A DNA stretch of 5,144 nucleotides from Verrucomicrobiales bacterium (GTDB taxonomy: Bacteria; Verrucomicrobiota; Verrucomicrobiia; Verrucomicrobiales; Akkermansiaceae). Where the stretch lies: positions 20,781 to 25,924 of the forward strand of contig PBTU01000021.1 in assembly GCA_002729295.1 (NCBI GenBank), read 5' to 3'. A program made the translations under genes and the position numbers. Below, piece by piece: positions 1-5,144 of this stretch (within the stretch, counting starts at the first letter, position 1; the number at the start of each line of letters is the position of its first letter). Under the pieces are notes generated by a model. The model was given only the letters and a program-made list of their open reading frames with translations. It had not been told where the DNA came from and searched no databases.

Positions 1-1244
1 TCCTTCATTTTTTCGGCGAGGAGCTCGGCATAGCGGGATGGGTGCATGACAAGAAAGGGGGCGCCAAAGCAGGCCGAAAAGGTGGCCTCTGGCTCGGTCA
101 CACCCATTTCAGTTCCGGCAACCTTGGCGGTGTATCCGGAGATGAAGTGATACATGGCTTGGGAGGGGTTGAGTCTGGCAACAGGGGGAAGGACACCAAA
201 GGCATCGCAGGTGAGGAAGATGAGATCTGTGGGATGGCCGGCGAGGCAGGGGAGTTGGGCATTTTTGATGAATTCGATGGGATAGGCTCCGCGGGTGTTC
301 TGGGTGATGGAGGTGTCGTGAAAATCGACGACGTAGTTTTTATCGTGGACGACATTTTCAAGGACGGCACCGTAGTGGAGGGCATTAAAGATGTCGGGTT
401 CGGTTTCCTGGCTAAGATCAATGGCTTTGGCGTAGCACCCGCCTTCGATATTGAAGATGCCTTTGTTGGTCCAGACATGTTCGTCGTCACCTATGAGCTT
501 GCGGTTCGGATCGGCGGAGAGGGTGGTTTTTCCGGTGCCGGAGAGCCCGAAGAGGACGGCGCTGCGATTTGATTCGGGGTCGGCCGTGGCGGAACAGTGC
601 ATGGAAAGGTGTCCCTTCAAGGGCATGAGGTAGTGCATCAGGGTGAAGACTCCCTTTTTCATTTCACCGGCATATTCCGTTCCCAGAATGACCATTTCCT
701 GATCCTCGAAGCAGACGTCGATGGAGGTCTTGGAGGTCATGCCTTCGGTGAGGCGGTTGGCGGGGAATCGTCCGGCATTGTAAATCGTAAAATCAGGTTC
801 TCCAAAGTCTGCCAATTCTTCCGCTGTGGGAGTGATGAGCATGATCTGCATGAAGAGGGCATGGTAGGGGCGGGTGCAGATGACGCGGACCTTGATGCGT
901 TCGTCGGGATCCCATCCGGCAAAGGCGTCGATGACGTAGAGGTGTTCGCAGGTATTGAGGTAATCCTTGGCTCGTTCGCGATTGATTTCGAAAGTGTGTT
1001 CGTCGATGGGGATGTTGATGTTGCCCCACCAAACGACATTCTCCGAAGCGGCATTTTTGGTGATGCGTTTATCTTTGGGGGAGCGTCCGGTTTTTTCTCC
1101 GGAATATGCGATGAGTGCTCCGAGGTCTGAGAGACTGGTGGATTGCTCGCAGCGAATAGCCTCCATGTAGAGACTTGAGACCGGGGGGTTTCTGATGATG
1201 GTTGCAGATTCGATTCCGTAGGCGGATAGGTCGATCAATTCCAT
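1..1244 (-). CDS. pckA: Phosphoenolpyruvate carboxykinase (ATP), C-terminus cut by window edge
   Basis: Cytosolic gluconeogenic enzyme that decarboxylates and phosphorylates oxaloacetate with ATP to give phosphoenolpyruvate, CO2 and ADP. I translated the minus strand from the ATG at 1244 and read 414 residues with no stop before the left edge. The family is about 525-540 residues, so roughly 115-125 are missing. Visible motifs are TGRSPKDK (53-60; substrate-binding Arg54), EYAGEMKKG (190-198; Tyr191 and metal-ligand Lys197), SMHCSA (His216, metal ligand), P-loop GLSGTGKTT (233-241), the signature LIGDDEHVW (250-258; catalytic and metal Asp253/254) and NTRGAYP (Arg318). All key residues up to the cut are present, so it should be active. 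The start is fixed by an in-frame TAG four codons upstream (1254-1256) and by the typical opening MELIDLSAYGI. No clear Shine-Dalgarno is seen. It is last of three co-directional genes, 69 bases after its neighbour. The coding strand is strongly C-ending. Confidence 0.97.
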   Translation of the reverse strand, partial: MELIDLSAYGIESATIIRNPPVSSLYMEAIRCEQSTSLSDLGALIAYSGEKTGRSPKDKRITKNAASENVVWWGNINIPIDEHTFEINRERAKDYLNTCEHLYVIDAFAGWDPDERIKVRVICTRPYHALFMQIMLITPTAEELADFGEPDFTIYNAGRFPANRLTEGMTSKTSIDVCFEDQEMVILGTEYAGEMKKGVFTLMHYLMPLKGHLSMHCSATADPESNRSAVLFGLSGTGKTTLSADPNRKLIGDDEHVWTNKGIFNIEGGCYAKAIDLSQETEPDIFNALHYGAVLENVVHDKNYVVDFHDTSITQNTRGAYPIEFIKNAQLPCLAGHPTDLIFLTCDAFGVLPPVARLNPSQAMYHFISGYTAKVAGTEMGVTEPEATFSACFGAPFLVMHPSRYAELLAEKMK

Positions 1245-1284
1245 GCGCAGGGCCTAGCATTCGTGATGCCAAGTCGGAAAGAAG

Positions 1285-1313
1285 AATTCCATCCCGAGTG
1301 CTTTTGGTGTCAA
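1285..1313 (-). promoter_or_regulatory. Possible pckA promoter (-35 TTGACA, weak -10)
   Basis: On the minus strand a perfect TTGACA (1308-1313) lies directly after the TAG stop of the upstream gene. At 17-18 bases spacing the candidate -10 is only GGAATT or GAATTC (1284-1290), a poor match to TATAAT. If used, it would give pckA a leader of roughly 35 bases and expression independent of the genes before it. The -35 is visible in the sequence; promoter activity is a guess. Confidence 0.25.
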
Positions 1314-2270
1314 CTATTTGATGCGAAGACTCTGGGCGCAGCGCATCAGGACGGGTTTGAATTTTTTGGTGAGGAAATCGACGTCGTGATCATCTCTCAA
1401 AGCGAAGGAAAGTTGCAGAAGGATGAAGTGCTCTCCCTGGTAGGCGGCGAACTGCATGACGCGTGCTTTGGGAGGTCCATCGTCCTGAATGTCGTAGATC
1501 GAAAAGCCTCCTTTGGTCTCGGTAAAGTCAACTTCTGCTGCGGAAATGATTTTCGTGTTTTTGGGAATGAGAAGCTTGGCCAGTTCGACCGGGGAATGTT
1601 TGGCGTATTCTTGCTCGTATAGTTGGGGGGCCACCGGGATCGCGGTGAGTGACATCGTGCAGATTCCATAGCCCGCCTTGTGTACCACGCCGATCAGGTT
1701 ACGGGGATTTTTCATTTCCCGAGGTTTCCAACTGCCAGGGAAAAACATAGAGAAGGTTTTTCCACCGCTGCGTTTTTCGATGGGTTGGAGCCATCCGTCT
1801 TCGATTTCCTTGGTGGGCGTCTCGATGTATTCGGGATGAAGTGAAACCAGAATGCGAAGGATGTCTGTGGGGACCAAGCCGTCTTTGACCTTGGCGTATT
1901 GTTTGGCCATGGTTCGAGCTTTTTTTTGGGTCAATGGAACGCTCAGGTCGTTCTTGGCGATTTGCTGGCGGAGATCCTGCTCAGTTTTATCCATTTTGTT
2001 CCCAAGGCGTTCACCGATTTCTTTTTTAAGGGCGGCGATAGCCGTGCCAAGGGAGGATTTTTTTTGTTCGGCGATGACTTGGTCAACATCAGGCGCAAGT
2101 TCCGGGAATTGTCTGGCGACCGCTTTCAAGGCCTCCTCTTGGACAATGACAAAATTATAGGCTTTGACCAAATCTTCGAAATAGCGCTCTTCGGGCGAGC
2201 GTTCCTTCTCCTGTCCATTCAGGAGAGAAATGGAGAGGAGGGATAGGCTGAAGAGCCGAAAGATGATCAT
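1314..2270 (-). CDS. Exported protein of unknown function, helical N-terminal and beta-rich C-terminal half
   Basis: Not recognised. From the ATG at 2270 the protein has 318 residues. I prefer this start to a TTG at 2306 because it places a normal signal peptide at the N-terminus: MIIFR, a hydrophobic Leu/Ser/Ile core to about residue 18, then LNG-QEK as a likely signal peptidase I site near 19-20. There is no lipobox cysteine and no later membrane segment, so a periplasmic or secreted location is expected. Residues about 25-155 look mostly helical and charged (Lys, Glu, Gln rich). Residues about 170-318 alternate short beta-like stretches, from FSMFFPGSWKP (173-183) to FAAYQGEHFILLQLSF (274-289), ending in SLRIK. 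That order faintly resembles the PsbP/Mog1/DUF1795 fold, but this is a guess from pattern only. Only two cysteines are present (204, 311). It sits 48 bases after lpxC-fabZ and 69 before pckA, in the same direction. Gene reality is well supported by the signal peptide and length. Confidence 0.85.
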   Translation of the reverse strand: MIIFRLFSLSLLSISLLNGQEKERSPEERYFEDLVKAYNFVIVQEEALKAVARQFPELAPDVDQVIAEQKKSSLGTAIAALKKEIGERLGNKMDKTEQDLRQQIAKNDLSVPLTQKKARTMAKQYAKVKDGLVPTDILRILVSLHPEYIETPTKEIEDGWLQPIEKRSGGKTFSMFFPGSWKPREMKNPRNLIGVVHKAGYGICTMSLTAIPVAPQLYEQEYAKHSPVELAKLLIPKNTKIISAAEVDFTETKGGFSIYDIQDDGPPKARVMQFAAYQGEHFILLQLSFALRDDHDVDFLTKKFKPVLMRCAQSLRIK

Positions 2271-2281
2271 GGTAATGAAAT

Positions 2282-2296
2282 GTAGATTCCATCTAC
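2282..2296 (-). promoter_or_regulatory. Perfect dyad in leader of the exported-protein gene
   Basis: GTAGAT-TCC-ATCTAC is a perfect 6-base inverted repeat with a 3-base centre. It lies in the 48-base gap between the lpxC-fabZ stop and the ATG at 2270, ending 11 bases before that start codon. In RNA it could form a small hairpin over the ribosome-binding region, or in DNA serve as an operator half-site pair. There is no U-run after it, so it is not an intrinsic terminator. Function is unproven and a chance dyad of this size is possible. Confidence 0.3.
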
Positions 2297-2318
2297 CGAC
2301 GGTCAAGTATCACGGAGG

Positions 2319-3629
2319 TCAGGCGTCCATTACGGCGAACTTGAGTTCCGCACTGGAGACGATTTCGCCATTCACCGAACAGGTGGCGATGGCTTGACCG
2401 ATGTTGCGGCGCAGCTTCGTGATTTCGGCGTCGATGAATAGAGTGTCGCCCGGGACCACCGGTTTGCGGAATTTGACAGCATCGGCGCTGAGGAAGTAGC
2501 CAATCTTCCCTTGGTTATCCGGCATGCGCATGATGAGAACAGATGCTGTTTGTGCCATCGCTTCCAATTGTAGGACTCCCGGCATGACGGGATGTCCGGG
2601 GAAGTGTCCCTGGAAGAATTCCTCGTTCATGGTGAGATTCTTGATCGCGGTGCATTTCATCTCGGAAGAGAAACCGGTGACGCGATCGATGAGGAGGAAG
2701 GGGTAACGGTGGGGGAGGATTTTGAGGATGTCCTTGATATCGAGAACCGCTTCGGCTTCGGGAAGTTTGATCGGAGGAACCATCGCGCGCATGGCGGCGT
2801 AGTTTTTTTGGAGAGCCTTGGCGGCCTCGGTGTTGGGACCGTGGCCGGGTTTGACGGCGATGACGTGTCCGTTGAATTTTTTCCCGGAAAGCATCAGATC
2901 GCCGATGAGGTCAAGGGCCTTGTGTCGCGCAAATTCGTTGTCGAATCGCATAGGCTCCTTGGACATGATTTCGTCGCCTCGGACGACGACGGCATTTTCA
3001 AGAGAGCCTCCTTTGATGAGACCTTTGTCCAGAAGTGGTTTGATGTCCTCGTAGAAGGTGAAGGTCCGGGCTGGAGCGATCTCTTTTTCGTAGATCTCTG
3101 AATTCACGACGGTGGAGAAATACTGAACAAAGCGCCCGTCTTTCCCCACGTTAGTGACGGAGACGCGAAACTCCTTGGAGGGGACGATTGTAATAAGGGA
3201 GCCGTCTCCGATTTCCAGATGAATAGGCTCGCGGATTTCCCAGATCTGGCGGGGGACAGATTGTTCCTGGACTCCGGCTTTTTTGATTAGTTCGACATAG
3301 GGAGCGGAGGAGCCATCCCCAATGGGTGGTTCGTTGGCATCCATTTCGATCAAGGCATTGTCGACGCCCATTCCGACCAGGGCTGAAAGAACGTGTTCCA
3401 CGGTGTGAACGCGAACCGATCCTTCGGCGAGAGTGGTGGCTCGTTCGACGGTTTGGACTTTGGAGACGTCGGCATCGATGAAGGGTTTGTCGGGGAGATC
3501 GACGCGGCGGAATTTGAATCCGTGACCTTCCGGTGCTGGTTTCAGGTTGAGGGTAACTTTTTCGCCTGTGTGAAGTGAGGTCCCCTCGAGGGTGGCTTCG
3601 GCTGCCAAAGTGTGCTCCATGTCGGACAT
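2319..3629 (-). CDS. lpxC/fabZ: Bifunctional UDP-3-O-acyl-N-acetylglucosamine deacetylase / 3-hydroxyacyl-ACP dehydratase
   Basis: Cytosolic fusion of 436 residues. The LpxC part (about 1-285) is the zinc deacetylase for the committed step of lipid A synthesis. It shows GTSLHTGEKV (16-25), HTVEH (75-79; Glu78 catalytic, His79 zinc ligand), NEFARHKALDLIGDL (231-245; zinc ligands His236 and Asp240) and KPGHGPNT (His263, general acid). The FabZ part (about 295-436) dehydrates 3-hydroxyacyl-ACP in fatty acid elongation. It shows ILPHRYPFLLIDRV (304-317), GHFPGHPVMPG (341-351; catalytic His342) and EAMAQ (356-360; catalytic Glu356, 14 residues after the His as in E. coli FabZ). All catalytic residues of both enzymes are intact and the join has no stop or frameshift. 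Such fusions are known in Bacteroidota and Verrucomicrobiota. The ATG at 3629 is preferred; a second ATG three codons on (3620) is equally compatible with the family. No strong Shine-Dalgarno is seen. The gene is first in a leftward run and diverges from the Nif3-like gene. Confidence 0.97.
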   Translation of the reverse strand: MSDMEHTLAAEATLEGTSLHTGEKVTLNLKPAPEGHGFKFRRVDLPDKPFIDADVSKVQTVERATTLAEGSVRVHTVEHVLSALVGMGVDNALIEMDANEPPIGDGSSAPYVELIKKAGVQEQSVPRQIWEIREPIHLEIGDGSLITIVPSKEFRVSVTNVGKDGRFVQYFSTVVNSEIYEKEIAPARTFTFYEDIKPLLDKGLIKGGSLENAVVVRGDEIMSKEPMRFDNEFARHKALDLIGDLMLSGKKFNGHVIAVKPGHGPNTEAAKALQKNYAAMRAMVPPIKLPEAEAVLDIKDILKILPHRYPFLLIDRVTGFSSEMKCTAIKNLTMNEEFFQGHFPGHPVMPGVLQLEAMAQTASVLIMRMPDNQGKIGYFLSADAVKFRKPVVPGDTLFIDAEITKLRRNIGQAIATCSVNGEIVSSAELKFAVMDA

Positions 3630-3833
3630 GAGCGCGTTTTTAGTCAGAGATTTGAGATTTAAAAGGGATTTTATGCAAACATGCTGAGCCGCTTGCGCAT
3701 CAATTCGGGTTTTGAATTGTCATCACGACATTAGAAGCGGGGGATTGACGATTTATGGCTGATATCTCTCGGTTCTGGAATTTCCCGCAATTTGGTCTTG
3801 GCGTGAAACGCTGAGATGTTCTTCATCGGAGCT
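3630..3833. promoter_or_regulatory. Divergent intergenic region with a small inverted repeat
   Basis: About 200 bases separate the starts of leftward lpxC-fabZ and the rightward Nif3-like gene, so promoters for both should lie here. On the minus strand there are -10-like boxes TAAAAT (3668-3673) and TTAAAT (3657-3662), neither with a good -35. On the plus strand TTGACG (3745-3750) is a good -35 but has no convincing -10 at 16-18 bases. CAATTC-N7-GAATTG (3701-3719) is a perfect 6-base inverted repeat and could be an operator. I see no small ORF or RNA gene. The promoter locations are not resolved; only the divergent layout is firm. Confidence 0.4.
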
Positions 3834-4589
3834 ATGGCGAAATTGGACGAGATAGTGGATTTGCTCGACGAAGAGTTAAAAACATCAGAGATTCCTGATT
3901 ACCCCGGCGCGCATAATGGTTTGCAGCTTCAGAATGGTGGGGCGATCACCAAAGTGGGAGCGGCCGTGGATGCCAGTCTCCCGGTCATCCAAAAAGCCAT
4001 CGATCAGGAGGTCGATTTACTTTTGGTGCACCATGGGATGTTTTGGCAGGGAGTGCGTCCCGTCACGGGCGCGGGATACCAAAAACTCAAGCTCGCGATG
4101 GACGCTGGACTGGCAATTTATAGCTCGCATATCCCCTTGGATGTTCATCCCAGTCTTGGGAATAATATCCTTTTGTCGAAAAAACTAGGGTTTAAGGAAA
4201 CAGAATCATTCTTTTCATGGAAAGGGATCGAATTGGGGAGAAAGGCTCGATTTGGAGGTTCGTTAGGGGAATTGAGGGAGCTGGCAGTTGCCGCTGTGGG
4301 AGGAGAGGTGCTAGTGAGGGGAGAGCTCAATTCTCCCGCAGGAATAGTTGGGATTATCACCGGAGGCGCAGGAAGCGAGGTTGAGGTGGTGGCGAGAGAG
4401 GGGATCCAAACTTTCATTACAGGAGAGGGGCCTCATTGGAGTCATCCCTTGGCAGAGGAACTGGGCTTGCATGTCCTGTATGCAGGCCATTACGCCACTG
4501 AGACCTTTGGAGTGAGGGCTCTCGCGGAACTTATTGGGGGGAGATTTGCTCTTAAATCGGTCTTTATCGATTACCCCACCGGGCTCTGA
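3834..4589 (+). CDS. Nif3/YbgI-family dinuclear metal-centre protein
   Basis: Member of the Nif3-like family (E. coli YbgI, sometimes labelled GTP cyclohydrolase 1 type 2). These proteins form hexameric rings with two metal ions per subunit; the physiological reaction is unsettled. From the ATG at 3834 it has 251 residues, close to YbgI, and lacks the PII-like insertion of long forms such as Bacillus YqfO. Metal ligands are clear in this numbering: VHHGMFW (His66, His67), SSHIPLDVHP (His99, Asp103) and AGHYATE (His219, Glu223), near YbgI His63, His64, Asp101, His215 and Glu219. HNGLQLQN (27-34) is the usual substrate-cleft motif and TGEGPHW (196-202) the second. An ATG six codons upstream (3816) would add MFFIGA; I prefer 3834 because MAKLDEIVDLLDE matches the family opening, although its GGAG (3828-3831) is only two bases from the ATG. 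It is likely monocistronic, divergent from lpxC-fabZ. Confidence 0.93.
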   Translation: MAKLDEIVDLLDEELKTSEIPDYPGAHNGLQLQNGGAITKVGAAVDASLPVIQKAIDQEVDLLLVHHGMFWQGVRPVTGAGYQKLKLAMDAGLAIYSSHIPLDVHPSLGNNILLSKKLGFKETESFFSWKGIELGRKARFGGSLGELRELAVAAVGGEVLVRGELNSPAGIVGIITGGAGSEVEVVAREGIQTFITGEGPHWSHPLAEELGLHVLYAGHYATETFGVRALAELIGGRFALKSVFIDYPTGL

Positions 4590-4645
4590 TTGGGCGTGCC
4601 GCGTGAAAATATAACAAAAATAGATGGATTTGCCTCAAAAAAGGC

Positions 4646-4674
4646 TTGCGACCCGCAGGGCTGAGCGTTAAATC
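4646..4674 (+). promoter_or_regulatory. Promoter of the tRNA-Gly gene
   Basis: TTGCGA (4646-4651) and TAAATC (4669-4674) are separated by exactly 17 bases, matching a sigma-70-type -35/-10 pair at 4 of 6 positions each. Initiation about 7 bases after the -10 would fall near 4681, leaving a leader of roughly seven bases before the mature tRNA 5' end at 4688. This spacing is typical of single tRNA genes. The call rests on position and consensus only. Confidence 0.55.
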
Positions 4675-4687
4675 TCTACCTACCGAT

Positions 4688-4761
4688 GCGGGTATAGCTT
4701 AATGGTAAAGCTCCAGCCTTCCAAGCTGATCATGAGGGTTCGATTCCCTCTACCCGCTCCA
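4688..4761 (+). tRNA. trnG-UCC: tRNA-Gly (anticodon UCC), CCA encoded
   Basis: A 74-base cloverleaf. The acceptor arms GCGGGTA and TACCCGC pair over seven bases, followed by discriminator T and an encoded CCA. The D stem is GCTT/AAGC with loop AATGGTA. The anticodon loop is CTTCCAA with TCC at 4720-4722. The variable loop is four bases (TCAT). The T arm GAGGG-TTCGATT-CCCTC is perfect. It decodes GGA and GGG glycine codons. The anticodon stem CCAGC/GCTGA has a C-A mismatch at its outermost pair (27-43), where E. coli and B. subtilis tRNA-Gly(UCC) have U-A. No intrinsic terminator is seen between it and the exported-protein gene 48 bases downstream. Confidence 0.97.
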
Positions 4762-4809
4762 AAAAAACGACTTAAAAGAAAAAATCATCCCTAGGAAATC
4801 TCAAAAATC

Positions 4810-5144
4810 ATGAAAAAAACTCTGAAATTCGCGCTAACTGCGGCGCTTCTTGTCGCCGCGCCCTTGGTATCTGCTAAGAACGTTGATTGCGTTAAGGTAA
4901 GTGATGCTGTGAAAGCTGCTGTAATCGCTGACTCGAACAAAGTGCTCGAGATCGTCGCTATTCAGGTGGCTGCCAACGAGTCTTGCGCTTGCGAGATCGT
5001 GAAGGCTGCCATCGTTGCATCCGACGCGGACAAAAAGACCGTTGCTTTGATCGTGGATACCGCGATTTTGGAAGCTCCGGATCAGCTCCGTATTATTGCC
5101 CAATGCGCGATTGCTATTGCACCTGATGCGATCTCCAAGATTCA
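4810..5144 (+). CDS. Small alanine-rich exported protein with helical repeats, C-terminus cut by window edge
   Basis: Not recognised. An ATG at 4810 opens a frame that stays open to the right edge (111 complete residues). The N-terminus is a textbook signal peptide: MKKTLKF, a hydrophobic core (about 8-20), then VSA-K as the signal peptidase I site after residue 22. The mature part is rich in Ala, Val and Ile with acidic or Pro-Asp turns that recur about every 16-17 residues: AANES (54-58), ASDAD (70-74), EAPDQ (88-92) and APDA (104-107). This suggests stacked short amphipathic helices. Cysteines lie at 27, 59, 61 and 99 and could form disulphides in the periplasm. AGGA (4793-4796) is a weak ribosome site, 13 bases from the ATG. 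Alanine is encoded largely by GCT, unlike the genes to its left, which may reflect high expression. An 89-residue frame on the opposite strand here has no such signals and is not called. Confidence 0.85.
   Translation, partial: MKKTLKFALTAALLVAAPLVSAKNVDCVKVSDAVKAAVIADSNKVLEIVAIQVAANESCACEIVKAAIVASDADKKTVALIVDTAILEAPDQLRIIAQCAIAIAPDAISKI

Noticed and set aside
42..1130. Long + strand open frames (42-572 and 597-1130) opposite pckA
   Set aside because: They lie antisense to a pckA frame with every family motif intact. Their Gly/Asp/Val-rich translations follow from the C-ending codons of pckA.
1899..2246. Overlapping + strand frames opposite the exported-protein gene
   Set aside because: No recognisable motif or ribosome site; the minus frame has a signal peptide and spans the whole stretch.
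2304..2306. TTG at 2306 as start of the exported-protein gene
   Set aside because: It would put twelve mixed residues ahead of the signal peptide; ATG at 2270 gives a normal one.
2592..3101. A 169-residue + strand frame opposite lpxC-fabZ
   Set aside because: It is antisense to the intact catalytic core of the fusion gene and shows no family features.
3816..3818. ATG at 3816 as start of the Nif3-like gene
   Set aside because: It adds six residues outside the usual family opening; it remains possible because neither start has an ideal ribosome site.
4632..4645. GCCT-CAAAAA-AGGC hairpin as terminator of the Nif3-like gene
   Set aside because: The stem is only four pairs and no U-run follows; it directly precedes the tRNA -35 box.
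4834..5103. An 89-residue minus-strand frame
   Set aside because: No signal or domain is visible, and the + frame has a clear signal peptide and regular repeats.
1..5144. A mobile, phage, CRISPR or defence system
   Set aside because: No transposase, integrase, direct-repeat array, nuclease or toxin-antitoxin signature was found; the tRNA has no attachment-site duplicate within the window.

Overview
The window looks like ordinary chromosomal DNA of a Gram-negative, lipopolysaccharide-making bacterium, most likely Verrucomicrobiota. The pointers are a fused LpxC-FabZ gene (known from Bacteroidota, Verrucomicrobiota and relatives), an ATP-type PEP carboxykinase, weak Shine-Dalgarno sequences and intermediate GC content. 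The phylum is an inference; no rRNA or other marker gene is present.

Layout. Three genes run leftward, in transcription order: lpxC-fabZ (3629 to 2319), an unrecognised secreted or periplasmic protein (2270 to 1314) and pckA (from 1244, running off the left edge with its C-terminal fifth missing). Their gaps are 48 and 69 bases, so shared transcription is possible, though a perfect TTGACA next to the middle gene's stop may give pckA its own promoter. A divergent intergenic region of about 200 bases (3630-3833) separates them from a rightward Nif3/YbgI-family gene (3834-4589). Next come a tRNA-Gly(UCC) with a well-formed promoter (4646-4761) and the start of a small, alanine-rich exported protein built of short helical repeats (from 4810), cut by the right edge.

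Functions. LpxC-FabZ joins the committed step of lipid A synthesis to the fatty-acid elongation dehydratase that competes for the same 3-hydroxyacyl-ACP pool. PckA makes phosphoenolpyruvate from oxaloacetate for gluconeogenesis. The Nif3-like protein is a conserved dinuclear-metal protein of unsettled function. The two exported proteins have no function I can assign.

I see no mobile element, CRISPR array, toxin-antitoxin pair, phage gene or defence system. The parts least explained by known families are the two exported proteins. The + strand appears G-rich along most of its length whichever way the genes point, which suggests it is the leading replication strand.
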